Source of the DNA: Rhizobium sp. 32-5/1
GTDB taxonomy: Bacteria; Pseudomonadota; Alphaproteobacteria; Rhizobiales; Rhizobiaceae
Assembly (NCBI RefSeq): GCF_029537235.1
Contig: NZ_CP120638.1
Location: 434,001-498,000, forward strand
Direction of reading: 5' to 3'
DNA: 64,000 nucleotides
Below the pieces are notes generated by a model. The model made no database searches. It was not told where the DNA came from and saw nothing but the letters and a program-made list of their open reading frames with translations. Position 1 is the first letter of the stretch, and every line of letters starts with the position of its first letter. The translations under genes were made by a program, and so were the position numbers. Of the stretch, positions 55,836 through 64,000 are shown in pieces.

Positions 55836-55996
55836 TGTCCTTTTCCTTTTTCTTTTCCGGGTGCAATCGGCAGATTGACAAAAAGTCGCCCCGCCCTCTT
55901 TTCAGGTGGCGGAAGCGACGCGCTTATAAAAGCGGTTCGATGATCTGTCCAGACAGGTCCGGGCAGATATCATCTTGAAGTCCAAAGCCACCTTCA

Positions 55997-56014
55997 CGCG
56001 TTCCTGTGAACGCG
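55997..56014. repeat. Perfect hairpin between rplR and rpsE
   Basis: CGCGTTC-CTGT-GAACGCG, a 7-bp stem in the 185-base gap between rplR and rpsE. It has no T-run, so it may mark RNA processing. Confidence 0.45.
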
Positions 56015-56021
56015 CAGGGCT

Positions 56022-56384
56022 TTAGAAGTTCAGGCCACCCTCGCGAGCTGCCTCGGCGAGCGCCTTGACGCGGCCGTGATAGATGAAGGCGCCGCGATCA
56101 AAGACAACGTCCTTGATGCCGGCCTTCGAAGCGCGCTCCGCAAGGAGCTTGCCTACGGCAGCTGCTGCTGCCGTGTCGGCGCCCGTCTTCAAAGACGTGC
56201 GCAGACCGGTGTCGAGCGTCGAGGCAGACGCGATGGTCTTGCCTGCAACGTCGTCGATAACCTGTGCGTAGATGTTCTTCGACGAGCGATGAACCGACAG
56301 GCGAAGACGGCCATTGGCCACCTTCTTAACTTGGCGGCGCACGCGGCTGGCGCGGCGCACAAGAGTCTCTTTCCTTGTAGCCAT
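56022..56384 (-). CDS. rplR: 50S ribosomal protein L18
   Basis: A 120-residue L18, which binds 5S r[23 protein letters not shown], then [20 protein letters not shown], and the C-terminal [20 protein letters not shown]. It lies 12 bases after rplF. The frame is intact. Confidence 0.98.
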   Translation of the reverse strand: MATRKETLVRRASRVRRQVKKVANGRLRLSVHRSSKNIYAQVIDDVAGKTIASASTLDTGLRTSLKTGADTAAAAAVGKLLAERASKAGIKDVVFDRGAFIYHGRVKALAEAAREGGLNF

Positions 56385-56396
56385 TTCGCGTGCTCC

Positions 56397-56933
56397 TTAC
56401 TTCTTCTTGCCTTCTTTGCGGACAATCCGCTCGCCGGCATACTTGACGCCCTTGCCCTTGTAGGGCTCGGGGCCACGGTATTCGCGGATTTCCGCGGCGA
56501 CCTGGCCGACCTGCTGCTTGTTGATGCCGGTGATGACGATTTCCGTCGGCTTCGGCACAGCAATGGAGATGCCTTCCGGCGTCTGGTAGACGACGTCATG
56601 GCTGAAGCCGAGAGCCAGCTGCAGGTTCTTGCCCTGCAGCGACGCGCGATAGCCGACGCCGTTGATTTCAAGCTTGCGCTCGAAACCGTCCTTGACGCCC
56701 TTGAAGATGTTTTCGATCATCGTGCGGGACATGCCCCACTTCGAACGAGCATTCTTCGACTGGTCAACCGGGGTCACGGAGACCGCGTTGTTATCTTCCA
56801 GCTTAACGAGCACTTCGTCGTTTGCGACGAAGAAAAGTTCGCCCTTCGGGCCCTTGGCAATCACTTTTTGGCCATCAATCGTAGCCGTGACACCTGCAGG
56901 AACCGGAACGGGTTTCTTACCGATACGAGACAT
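56397..56933 (-). CDS. rplF: 50S ribosomal protein L6
   Basis: A 178-residue L6. [20 protein letters not shown] is the start; two similar halves follow, with [20 protein letters not shown] and [19 protein letters not shown], the latter being the family signature. It follows rpsH after 41 bases. The frame is intact. Confidence 0.98.
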   Translation of the reverse strand: MSRIGKKPVPVPAGVTATIDGQKVIAKGPKGELFFVANDEVLVKLEDNNAVSVTPVDQSKNARSKWGMSRTMIENIFKGVKDGFERKLEINGVGYRASLQGKNLQLALGFSHDVVYQTPEGISIAVPKPTEIVITGINKQQVGQVAAEIREYRGPEPYKGKGVKYAGERIVRKEGKKK

Positions 56934-56974
56934 TGTTCAACCTGTCTGTCCGTTATGGAGGTCACTGCACCGTA

Positions 56975-57373
56975 TTAGAATACGGAGCAGAGAACCTCAC
57001 CGCCAACGTTCTGTTCACGTGCCTGGTGATCGGCCATCACACCCTTCGGAGTCGAAAGGATAGTGATACCGAGACCGTTCGCGACCTGCGGAATGGACTT
57101 CACCGAGACATAAACTCGGCGGCCCGGCTTCGATACGCGGCCGATCTCACGGATCACCGACGCACCTTCGTAGTATTTCAGTTCGATGTTGATCTCGGCC
57201 TTGCCGTTACCAAATTCGACTTCGGAGTATCCACGGATGTAGCCTTCAGCCTGAAGGACATCCAGAACGCGCGCGCGCAGCTTGGAAGCCGGGGTCGAAA
57301 CGACCGACTTGCGGCGTGCAGCGCCGTTACGGATACGTGTGAGCATATCGCCCAGCGGATCTGTCATTGCCAT
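56975..57373 (-). CDS. rpsH: 30S ribosomal protein S8
   Basis: A 132-residue S8, a primary 16S rRNA binder and, in enteric bacteria, a translational repressor of the spc operon. [20 protein letters not shown], then [12 protein letters not shown], and the C-terminal [20 protein letters not shown]. It follows rpsN after 12 bases. The frame is intact. Confidence 0.98.
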   Translation of the reverse strand: MAMTDPLGDMLTRIRNGAARRKSVVSTPASKLRARVLDVLQAEGYIRGYSEVEFGNGKAEINIELKYYEGASVIREIGRVSKPGRRVYVSVKSIPQVANGLGITILSTPKGVMADHQAREQNVGGEVLCSVF

Positions 57374-57385
57374 GTGCCCGTCTCC

Positions 57386-57691
57386 TTACCAGCTCGACTT
57401 GACAATGCCCGGCACCTTGCCGAAATTGCCCAGTTCGCGAAGCGCAATACGCGACATCTTGAGTTTGCGATAATATGCGCGCGGACGACCGGTGACTTCG
57501 CAGCGGTTGCGAACACGGGTCTTCGACCCGTCACGCGGAAGGCTGGCCAGCTTCAGGGTTGCCTTGAACCGCTCTTCGATCGGAAGAGACTGGTTCATGA
57601 TGGTTGCCTTCAGGGCAGCGCGCTTGGACGCGTCCTGTGCAACCGACTTACGGCGGCGGTTGTTCTTTTCAACTGCGCTCGTTTTCGCCAT
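57386..57691 (-). CDS. rpsN: 30S ribosomal protein S14
   Basis: A 101-residue S14 of the zinc-free type (no C-x-x-C). [20 protein letters not shown] is the start; [20 protein letters not shown] and [19 protein letters not shown] are the signature. It lies between rplE and rpsH. The frame is intact. Confidence 0.98.
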   Translation of the reverse strand: MAKTSAVEKNNRRRKSVAQDASKRAALKATIMNQSLPIEERFKATLKLASLPRDGSKTRVRNRCEVTGRPRAYYRKLKMSRIALRELGNFGKVPGIVKSSW

Positions 57692-57722
57692 TAAACTTTA
57701 TCCTTCTGCTTGTCGTTACGGC

Positions 57723-58283
57723 TTACTGGCGGAACGGGAAGTTGAACTCTGTCAGCAGAGCGCGAGCTTCGTCGTCGTTGGATGCCGTCGTGCAAACGAT
57801 GATGTCCATGCCCCACATCTGATCAACCTTGTCGTAGTTGATCTCCGGGAACACAATGTGCTCCTTGATGCCCATGGCGAAGTTGCCACGGCCGTCAAAG
57901 CTTTTCGGATTCAGGCCGCGGAAGTCGCGAACGCGCGGAAGCGCGATGTTGATCAGGCGGTCCAGGAATTCATACATACGAGCGCCGCGCAGGGTAACCT
58001 TGGCGCCGATTGGCATGTCTTCGCGCAGCTTGAAGCCGGCGATCGAAGTGCGTGCGCGGGTGATGACCGGCTTCTGGCCAGCAATCATCGCGAGGTCGGC
58101 AGCTGCGACCGTAGGCTTCTTGGAATCGGCGGTCGATTCGCCAACACCCATGTTGATGACGATCTTGTCGAGGCGCGGGATCTGCATGACGTTGGAATAG
58201 GAGAACTTCTCCTGCATCGCCTTCGAGATACGCTCGACATAAGCCGTCTTCAGACGGGGTTCATACTTCTTGGTGTCAGCCAT
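57723..58283 (-). CDS. rplE: 50S ribosomal protein L5
   Basis: A 186-residue L5 that binds 5S r[23 protein letters not shown] and [20 protein letters not shown] are conserved blocks; the middle has [20 protein letters not shown]. Its start overlaps rplX by eight bases. The frame is intact. Confidence 0.98.
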   Translation of the reverse strand: MADTKKYEPRLKTAYVERISKAMQEKFSYSNVMQIPRLDKIVINMGVGESTADSKKPTVAAADLAMIAGQKPVITRARTSIAGFKLREDMPIGAKVTLRGARMYEFLDRLINIALPRVRDFRGLNPKSFDGRGNFAMGIKEHIVFPEINYDKVDQMWGMDIIVCTTASNDDEARALLTEFNFPFRQ

Positions 58284-58587
58284 CGATCACTTCTCCCGAA
58301 CGCTTGGCCACGCGGACCTTCTTGCCGTCCTCAAGAACCTTAAAACCGACGCGGGTCGGCTTACCGTCCTTGTCTGCAACCGCGAGGTTGGACAGGTGAA
58401 TGGAGGCTTCCTTGTTGATGATGCCGGCTTCCTGTGCCTGGGTCTGGCGCTGGTGACGCTTCACCATGTTTACGCCACGCACAACGGCACGGTCTTCCTT
58501 TGGCATCACTTGAATGACTTCACCGGAACGACCCTTGTCCTTGCCGGTAAGTACGACGACCTTGTCGCCCTTGCGAATCTTTTGCAT
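58276..58587 (-). CDS. rplX: 50S ribosomal protein L24
   Basis: A 103-residue L24. [20 protein letters not shown] is the KOW motif that starts the protein, followed by [18 protein letters not shown]. It nucleates 50S assembly. It overlaps rplE by eight bases and follows rplN by 12 bases. The frame is intact. Confidence 0.98.
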   Translation of the reverse strand: MQKIRKGDKVVVLTGKDKGRSGEVIQVMPKEDRAVVRGVNMVKRHQRQTQAQEAGIINKEASIHLSNLAVADKDGKPTRVGFKVLEDGKKVRVAKRSGEVIDG

Positions 58588-58599
58588 CTCTATAGCTCC

Positions 58600-58968
58600 T
58601 TACAGCACTTCTGGAGCCAGCGAGATGATCTTCATGTGGTTCTTGGCGCGAAGTTCGCGCGGAACCGGTCCGAAGATACGGGTGCCGATCGGCTCTTTCT
58701 TGTTGTCGATAAGAACGGCTGCGTTGTTATCGAAACGGATGACGCTGCCGTCCGGACGACGGATGTCTTTTGCGGTGCGCACGACAACCGCCTTCATCAC
58801 GTCACCCTTCTTGACGCGGCCCCGCGGGATCGCTTCCTTGATCGAAACGACAATAATGTCGCCGACCGAAGCGTACTTGCGCTTGGAGCCGCCCAGCACC
58901 TTGATGCACATGACACGACGTGCGCCGGAATTATCCGCCACGTCGAGGTTTGTTTGCATCTGAATCAT
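58600..58968 (-). CDS. rplN: 50S ribosomal protein L14
   Basis: A 122-residue L14. [20 protein letters not shown] is the universal start, so I take ATG 58968, not the upstream 59010. [20 protein letters not shown] and [20 protein letters not shown] follow. A 240-base gap with a terminator-like hairpin separates it from rpsQ upstream. The frame is intact. Confidence 0.98.
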   Translation of the reverse strand: MIQMQTNLDVADNSGARRVMCIKVLGGSKRKYASVGDIIVVSIKEAIPRGRVKKGDVMKAVVVRTAKDIRRPDGSVIRFDNNAAVLIDNKKEPIGTRIFGPVPRELRAKNHMKIISLAPEVL

Positions 58969-59113
58969 GTCAGGTCGCCTTCTTGTTGTGACCGGACCGG
59001 TTGGGCCCACTCCTTCAGATGGAGGGCCCCTGTTCCAGCTTCTGAAATTTCTGTCTTGGCGCGGGATCGATCGTGCCAGGGTGGTTTCCTGAAAACAGGA
59101 CCTTCCGTGCGCT

Positions 59114-59147
59114 AAAGCAAAAGAACGCCCGAAGTGCGAGCGTTCTT
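59114..59147 (-). terminator. Terminator-like hairpin between rpsQ and rplN
   Basis: On the minus strand AAGAACGC (59147-59140) pairs with GCGTTCTT (59128-59121), followed by TTGCTTT. It sits in the 240-base gap that separates the S10 part from the spc part of the cluster. Confidence 0.6.
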
Positions 59148-59208
59148 GTGCTGCTTCATACAGATTTTCGCGCCTGGCGCAAGGGCCAGACGCGGATCTC
59201 CTGTAAAA

Positions 59209-59445
59209 TTAAGCCTGGGCGGAAACGACCGTCCAGGTCTTGTCCTTGGAGATCGGGGCGCATTCCTGAATGGAAACGGCGTCGCCGACCTTGTACTGAT
59301 TGTTTTCGTCATGCGCCTTGTACTTCTTGGACCGGCGAACGGTCTTCTGGAAGATCGGGTGCGCAAAGCGGCGCTCGACGAGAACCACAACGGTCTTGTC
59401 GTTCTTGTCGCTGACGACGGTGCCCTGCAGAATGCGTTTTGGCAT
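59209..59445 (-). CDS. rpsQ: 30S ribosomal protein S17
   Basis: A 78-residue S17. [20 protein letters not shown] is the start; [20 protein letters not shown] and [19 protein letters not shown] are conserved. It is the last gene of the S10 part, 12 bases after rpmC. The frame is intact. Confidence 0.98.
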   Translation of the reverse strand: MPKRILQGTVVSDKNDKTVVVLVERRFAHPIFQKTVRRSKKYKAHDENNQYKVGDAVSIQECAPISKDKTWTVVSAQA

Positions 59446-59457
59446 ATTCTTAGTTCC

Positions 59458-59658
59458 TTAAGCCTTGGCTTCTGCCGCCTTCTGGCGGGCAATGGTTTTG
59501 ACGCGCGCAATGTCCTTGCGGACTTCATTGATGCGCGACGACTTTTCGAGCTGACCGGTGGCCTTCTGGAAGCGCAGGTTGAACTGCTCCTTCTTCAGGT
59601 TGGCAAGCTGTTCGTTGAGCTGATCGGCGCTAAGCGCGCGAACGTCGGTGGCTTTCAT
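59458..59658 (-). CDS. rpmC: 50S ribosomal protein L29
   Basis: A 66-residue L29. [20 protein letters not shown] and [20 protein letters not shown] form the two long helices of the family. It binds near the peptide exit with L23. The frame is intact. Confidence 0.98.
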   Translation of the reverse strand: MKATDVRALSADQLNEQLANLKKEQFNLRFQKATGQLEKSSRINEVRKDIARVKTIARQKAAEAKA

Positions 59659-59670
59659 GGGCTTTACTCC

Positions 59671-60084
59671 TTACTCTGCAATGCGCTGAACGAAGCGCGT
59701 CTTGACAGAGAGTTTCGCAGCACCAAGGCGAAGAGCCTCACGGGCGAGTTCTTCGCTGACGCCGTCGATTTCGAACATCATTCGGCCTGGCTTGACCTTG
59801 CAAGCCCAATATTCGACCGAACCCTTACCTTTACCCATACGCACTTCGGTCGGCTTAGCCGTGACCGGGACGTCTGGGAATACACGGATCCACACGCGAC
59901 CTGCACGCTTCATGTGACGCGTGATCGCGCGGCGGGCCGCTTCGATCTCGCGCGCATTGACGCGGTTCGGTTCCTGAGACTTCAGGCCGAACTCGCCGAA
60001 TGCGAGGTCGGAACCGCCCTTGGCGACGCCCTTGATGCGTCCCTTGAACTGCTTGCGGTATTTAGTACGCTTTGGCTGCAACAT
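59671..60084 (-). CDS. rplP: 50S ribosomal protein L16
   Basis: A 137-residue L16. [20 protein letters not shown] is the universal start; [20 protein letters not shown] and [20 protein letters not shown] are the signature. It lies near the A-site and the peptidyl-transferase centre. The frame is intact. Confidence 0.98.
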   Translation of the reverse strand: MLQPKRTKYRKQFKGRIKGVAKGGSDLAFGEFGLKSQEPNRVNAREIEAARRAITRHMKRAGRVWIRVFPDVPVTAKPTEVRMGKGKGSVEYWACKVKPGRMMFEIDGVSEELAREALRLGAAKLSVKTRFVQRIAE

Positions 60085-60121
60085 TTTTTAATTCTCCGAT
60101 ATCGGCTGCCAGGTGCGCTGT

Positions 60122-60835
60122 TTAAGCGTTTTCGCGACGGCGGTTGTTGGAAGCAGCACCCTGTGCATCGTTTTCGGATGCGCGGCGCTCGGAGGCCATC
60201 GGATCGTGCTCAAGGATTTCGCCCTTGAAGATCCAGACCTTGATACCGCAGATGCCGAAAGCAGTCTTGGCTTCGGCAACACCGTAGTCGATGTCGGCGC
60301 GCAACGTATGCAACGGCACGCGACCTTCGCGATACCATTCCGTACGAGCGATTTCAGCGCCGCCGAGACGGCCGCCGCAGGTGATCTTGATGCCTTCTGC
60401 GCCCAGACGCATGGCCGACTGAACAGCACGCTTCATCGCACGACGGAAAGCAACGCGGCGTTCGAGCTGCTGGGCAATGCCCTGGGCAACGAGCGTCGAG
60501 TCAAGCTCCGGCTTGCGCACTTCAACGATGTTGAGGTGCGTTTCCGACTTCGTCATCTCGGCGATCTTCTTGCGCAGCTTTTCGATGTCTGCGCCCTTCT
60601 TGCCGATGATGAGACCCGGGCGAGCCGAGTGGATCGTGACGCGGCACTTCTTGTGCGGACGCTCGATGACCACCTTGGCGATACCCGCCTGCTTCAGCTC
60701 TTCCATGATGAAAGCGCGGATCTTCAGGTCTTCGTGAAGCAGCTGACCGTATTCGGCATTGTCCGCGAACCAGCGGCTATCCCAGGTACGGTTGATGCCG
60801 AGGCGGAAACCGATTGGATTGATCTTCTGACCCAT
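60122..60835 (-). CDS. rpsC: 30S ribosomal protein S3
   Basis: A 237-residue S3. [20 protein letters not shown] is the start; the KH domain has [22 protein letters not shown] sequence ([17 protein letters not shown]). The C-terminal domain has [20 protein letters not shown]. The C-terminus ([20 protein letters not shown]) is a variable tail. The start overlaps the rplV stop by one base (TAATG). The frame is intact. Confidence 0.98.
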   Translation of the reverse strand: MGQKINPIGFRLGINRTWDSRWFADNAEYGQLLHEDLKIRAFIMEELKQAGIAKVVIERPHKKCRVTIHSARPGLIIGKKGADIEKLRKKIAEMTKSETHLNIVEVRKPELDSTLVAQGIAQQLERRVAFRRAMKRAVQSAMRLGAEGIKITCGGRLGGAEIARTEWYREGRVPLHTLRADIDYGVAEAKTAFGICGIKVWIFKGEILEHDPMASERRASENDAQGAASNNRRRENA

Positions 60836-61224
60836 TATGCGGCCTCCCCTTTGGCTTCGACTTCACGAACAACGATCGTCAAGTGCGAGAACGGCTTTTC
60901 GATGCGCGATGCGCGACCGCGGCCACGGGCGTGGAAACGCTTCATGGTGATCGACTTGCCAACATATGCCTCGGCGACGATCAAGCTGTCGACGTCGAGA
61001 TCGTGGTTGTTCTCGGCGTTTGCAATCGCGGACTGGAGGGTCTTCTTGACCGTGTCCGAGATGCGCTTGCGCGAGAATTCCAGTTCGGCCAGAGCGCGTT
61101 CAACCTTCTTGCCGCGGATCATCGCAGCGACCAGGTTGAGCTTCTGGGGGCTGACACGGATCGTGCGCGCGATGGCCTGCGCTTCATTATCCTTCAGCCG
61201 GCGTTCGGCTTTTGCCTTGCCCAT
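60835..61224 (-). CDS. rplV: 50S ribosomal protein L22
   Basis: A 129-residue L22. [20 protein letters not shown], then [20 protein letters not shown], and the hairpin end [20 protein letters not shown], which lines the exit tunnel. I start at ATG 61224; the frame is open far upstream but that part belongs to rpsS in another frame. The frame is intact. Confidence 0.98.
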   Translation of the reverse strand: MGKAKAERRLKDNEAQAIARTIRVSPQKLNLVAAMIRGKKVERALAELEFSRKRISDTVKKTLQSAIANAENNHDLDVDSLIVAEAYVGKSITMKRFHARGRGRASRIEKPFSHLTIVVREVEAKGEAA

Positions 61225-61226
61225 GA

Positions 61227-61505
61227 TTACTTCCTCTTTGCCTTCTTGTCCGCACCGTGACCGTAGTAGGTCCGGGTCGGCGAGAATTCGCCGAACTTGT
61301 GACCAACCATGTCTTCGTTGACGGAGACCGGGATATGCTTGCTGCCGTTGTAGACGCCGAACGTGAGACCGACGAACTGCGGCAGGATGGTGGAGCGACG
61401 GCTCCACATCTTGATCACTTCGTTACGACCGCCTTCACGAACCTTCTCAGCCTTCTTGAGAAGATAGCCGTCAACAAACGGACCTTTCCATACTGAACGA
61501 GCCAT
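61227..61505 (-). CDS. rpsS: 30S ribosomal protein S19
   Basis: A 92-residue S19. [20 protein letters not shown] is the start; [20 protein letters not shown] and [20 protein letters not shown] are conserved. It sits in the head of the 30S next to S13. The frame is intact. Confidence 0.98.
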   Translation of the reverse strand: MARSVWKGPFVDGYLLKKAEKVREGGRNEVIKMWSRRSTILPQFVGLTFGVYNGSKHIPVSVNEDMVGHKFGEFSPTRTYYGHGADKKAKRK

Positions 61506-61520
61506 TGGAGACTTCCTCTC

Positions 61521-62357
61521 TTACTTCTTACGCTGATGACGCGAGCGCATGATGAACTTGTCTGTCGACTTGTTCGAGCGCGTGCGCTTGCCCTTGGTGG
61601 GCTTGCCCCAAGGCGATACCGGATGACGGCCACCCGAGGTGCGGCCTTCACCACCGCCGTGCGGATGGTCAACAGGGTTCATGACGACGCCGCGAACGTG
61701 AGGCATCTTGCCGCGCCAACGCGAACGACCAGCCTTGCCGTCGTTGATGTTGCCGTGATCGGGGTTCGATACAGCACCGATCGTTGCAAGGCAGGAGCCG
61801 TGCACGAGGCGCTGTTCGCCGGAGTTGAGGCGAAGGATTGCCATGCCCTGGTCACGACCGACCAGCTGCACATAGGCGCCTGCCGAACGGGCGATCTGGC
61901 CACCCTTGCCCGGCTTCATCTCGACGTTGTGAACGATCGAACCAACCGGCATGTACTGCAGCGGCATGGTGTTGCCCGGCTTGACGTCGACAGCCTTCTC
62001 GGAAGCGATGACCTTGTCGCCGGCAGCGAGACGCTGCGGAGCGATGATGTAGGCCTGTTCGCCGTCCGCGTAGGTGATCAGCGCAATGAAGGCTGTACGG
62101 TTCGGGTCGTATTCGAGGCGCTGGACGGTGCCTTCAATGTCGAACTTGCGACGCTTGAAGTCGACCAGACGGTAGGTCCGCTTGTGACCGCCACCCTGGA
62201 AACGCACCGTGATGCGACCGAGGTTGTTGCGACCACCCTTCGACGAGAGACCTTCCGTCAGCGACTTGACCGGCTTGCCCTTGTGCAGGCCGGACCGGTC
62301 GACGATGACCAGCTGACGCTGGCTTGGTGTCGTCGGATTGAAACTTTTCAATGCCAT
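61521..62357 (-). CDS. rplB: 50S ribosomal protein L2
   Basis: A 278-residue L2, needed for subunit joining and peptidyl transfer. [20 protein letters not shown], then [20 protein letters not shown], and the C-terminal [20 protein letters not shown] with the key histidine. The frame is intact. Confidence 0.98.
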   Translation of the reverse strand: MALKSFNPTTPSQRQLVIVDRSGLHKGKPVKSLTEGLSSKGGRNNLGRITVRFQGGGHKRTYRLVDFKRRKFDIEGTVQRLEYDPNRTAFIALITYADGEQAYIIAPQRLAAGDKVIASEKAVDVKPGNTMPLQYMPVGSIVHNVEMKPGKGGQIARSAGAYVQLVGRDQGMAILRLNSGEQRLVHGSCLATIGAVSNPDHGNINDGKAGRSRWRGKMPHVRGVVMNPVDHPHGGGEGRTSGGRHPVSPWGKPTKGKRTRSNKSTDKFIMRSRHQRKK

Positions 62358-62414
62358 TTTCTTGTTCCCTTTTGGGTCTGTACCCGGGGTTTGTAACCGC
62401 GCTGGGTCTAACCT

Positions 62415-62708
62415 TTAGAGGCCGGTGGAGACGTCGATCGACTGACCGTCAGCAAGTGTGACGACCGCCTTCTTGACATCCTTCTGCTTGCCGACAAAAC
62501 CGCGGAAGCGCTTGGTCTTGCCCTTGCGAACCAGCGTGTTCACGGCCAAAACCTTGACCCCGAACAGAGCTTCAATGGCAGCCTTGATTTCCGGCTTCGA
62601 TGCCGTCTTGGCGACGTTGAAGACGATCTGGTTCTGCTCCGAGAGCGCCGTCGACTTTTCGGTGATCGATGGTGATACGATCACATCATAGTGGCGAAGA
62701 TCCGTCAT
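62415..62708 (-). CDS. rplW: 50S ribosomal protein L23
   Basis: A 97-residue L23. [20 protein letters not shown], then [20 protein letters not shown], and the [20 protein letters not shown] loop. It binds trigger factor and SRP at the exit. Its start overlaps the rplD stop by four bases. The frame is intact. Confidence 0.98.
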   Translation of the reverse strand: MTDLRHYDVIVSPSITEKSTALSEQNQIVFNVAKTASKPEIKAAIEALFGVKVLAVNTLVRKGKTKRFRGFVGKQKDVKKAVVTLADGQSIDVSTGL

Positions 62709-63324
62709 TTGAACCGCTCCTCGAGGGCTTCAACCGCAGCCTTGGAAAGCACGAGCTTGCCACGACGCAGGATGTCGTAAACATTGATGCCCTGAACCGG
62801 AAGAACGTCCACATTCGGAATGTTCTGGGCTGCGAGCTTGAAATTGTTGTCCAGCTCGGCGCCGCCGATGAACAAAGCATTGGTCAGGCCCATCGACGCA
62901 AATGCGCCGGTCAGCCCCTTCGTCTTGGCTTCAGTCGCGACCAGATCGTCGATGATGATCAGCTCTTCAGCACGAAGCTTGGCCGACAGCGCATGGCGCA
63001 GGCCAAGAGCGCGAACCTTCTTCGGCAGGTCGTGGGCATGGCTGCGAACAACCGGGCCGTGGGCCTTGCCGCCGCCGCGGAACTGCGGAGCGCGAGCCGA
63101 ATGGTGACGAGCGCGGCCCGTACCCTTCTGCTTGAACATCTTGGCGCCGGTGCGAGCGATTTCCGCACGGGTCTTGGACTTGTGCGTACCCTGCTGCTTC
63201 TTGGCGAGCTGCCAGCGAACGACGCGTGCGATGATGTCTGCACGCGGCTCGAGGCCGAAAATTGCGTCAGAAAGGAGACCTTTCCAGCGTCTTTACCCTC
63301 AAGGGTGGTGACGGTGAGATCCAT
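62705..63324 (-). CDS. rplD: 50S ribosomal protein L4 (frameshifted)
   Basis: About 206 residues. [17 protein letters not shown] is the start (ATG 63324). The second part, in another frame, has [20 protein letters not shown], then [20 protein letters not shown], both typical. The break is at the GG pair 63274-63275; one more G (C on the coding strand) gives [17 protein letters not shown], the usual sequence. Essential, so a sequencing error is nearly certain. The start overlaps the rplC stop by one base (TAATG). Confidence 0.97.
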
Positions 63325-64000
63325 TATTCGGCTCCCTCGGTGACTGCAGTGCGGAGTGCTGCGGGGCGCGGTGCGCTTTCCGGAATACCCGACTTGATGG
63401 CGTCGCGAACGACAATCCAGGAACCCTTGGAGCCGGGGACGGCGCCCTTGACGAGGATCAGACCGCGATCTTCATCGGTCGATACGACTTCGAGGTTCTG
63501 TGTGGTGATGCGGGTCTGGCCCATGTGGCCAGCCATGCGCTTGCCCTTCCAGACACGGCCCGGATCCTGGTTCGAACCGGTCGAACCATGCGAACGGTGC
63601 GAAACGGACACGCCGTGCGTTGCACGAAGACCGCCGAAGTTATGGCGCTTCATGGCACCGGCGAAGCCCTTACCAACCGAAGTACCGGTTACGTCGACCA
63701 ACTGGCCGGCGATGAAGTGGCTTGCGGTGATTTCCGAACCGACGTCGATCAGGTTGTCCGAGGAAACGCGGAATTCAACCAGCTTCGCCTTTGGCTCGAC
63801 GCTTGCAGCGGCGAAGTGGCCACGCATGGCCTTCGGCGTATTCTTGACCTTGGCCGTACCAGCACCGAGCTGGACGGCCGTGTAGCCATTCTTGTCGTCT
63901 GTGCGCTGGGCTACCACCTGGCAGTTTTCCATCCGCAACACTGTTACCGGGATATGCTCCCCGGCGTCGTTATAGACGCGGGTCATACCCACTTTCTGTG
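63324..64000 (-). CDS. rplC: 50S ribosomal protein L3 (5' end outside window)
   Basis: The visible part encodes about 224 residues, with the first few codons missing beyond the window end. The coding strand opens with [20 protein letters not shown], as in the usual start [35 protein letters not shown] and [20 protein letters not shown] are the signature. It is the first gene of the cluster that can be seen; rpsJ, tuf and others would be upstream. The frame is intact. Confidence 0.97.
   Translation of the reverse strand, partial: QKVGMTRVYNDAGEHIPVTVLRMENCQVVAQRTDDKNGYTAVQLGAGTAKVKNTPKAMRGHFAAASVEPKAKLVEFRVSSDNLIDVGSEITASHFIAGQLVDVTGTSVGKGFAGAMKRHNFGGLRATHGVSVSHRSHGSTGSNQDPGRVWKGKRMAGHMGQTRITTQNLEVVSTDEDRGLILVKGAVPGSKGSWIVVRDAIKSGIPESAPRPAALRTAVTEGAE

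Noticed and set aside
62705..63324. rplD, rpsE, thrS, adk and folE as true pseudogenes
   Set aside because: These are single-copy essential genes in this order, and each break is removed by changing one or two bases; sequence error is the better explanation.
1..64000. CRISPR arrays, insertion sequences, integrases
   Set aside because: No regularly spaced repeats, no transposase or recombinase genes and no terminal inverted repeats with target duplications were seen anywhere in the window.

Overview
The window is chromosomal DNA from an alphaproteobacterium of the Rhizobiaceae (Rhizobium / Agrobacterium / Neorhizobium type). Supporting evidence: high G+C coding sequence, an S10-spc-alpha ribosomal protein cluster without rpsD and with adk directly after secY, DUF2336, DUF1489, DUF599, PAS_5 and DUF6894 proteins, an ATP12 chaperone, the thrS-yidD-nifU/iscU-like-folE-hisI neighbourhood, and alphaproteobacterial riboswitch architecture. 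Genus and species cannot be fixed from the sequence alone.

Layout. 0-10.4 kb: small metabolic and regulatory genes (an NAD-dependent reductase divergent from a TetR regulator with a clear palindromic operator, DUF2336, a citrate-lyase-like protein, flavin reductase, nitroreductase, a secreted repeat protein, a Crp/Fnr regulator, an acyltransferase) ending in thrS. 10.4-14.5 kb: a lower-G+C accessory insert between thrS and the yidD cluster. It carries a tightly coupled three-gene operon (HEPN-like protein, KGGVGR-type ParA-like ATPase, second P-loop NTPase) followed by a strongly structured non-coding stretch. This is the best candidate for an uncharacterised system, probably defence-related. 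14.5-24 kb: DUF1697, yidD, the Fe-S scaffold, folE (possible THF-II riboswitch), hisI, patatin, CBS protein, rhomboid protease, PAS and PilZ proteins, and a transglutaminase-like protease. 24-34 kb: a D,D-carboxypeptidase with a SPOR domain, DUF1489, sdaA, DUF599, DUF1624, an isoprenylcysteine-methyltransferase-like protein, a MerR regulator and mgtE. 33.5-46 kb: a degenerate peptide deformylase, tRNA-Leu(GAG), lipB, a site-2 protease, an EamA transporter, formaldehyde detoxification genes (class III ADH and fghA), crcB, a pseudouridine synthase, a HAD phosphatase and ATP12. 46-49.4 kb: an SMR exporter behind a guanidine-II riboswitch, rarA and an HtrA/DegP protease. 49.5-64 kb: the ribosomal protein cluster on the minus strand from rplC (cut by the window end) to rplQ, with secY, adk and rpoA.

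Sequence quality matters here. At least 23 protein genes, including the essential thrS, folE, adk, rpsE and rplD, are broken by one- or two-base indels, often in short homopolymers. In each case the protein continues perfectly in another frame. Because essential ribosomal and tRNA-synthetase genes cannot be null, I read most of these as sequencing or assembly errors and annotate the genes as CDS spanning the shift, with the shift position given. One such error creates an artificial fusion (DUF1624 with a methyltransferase), and one removes the P-loop of the accessory ATPase.
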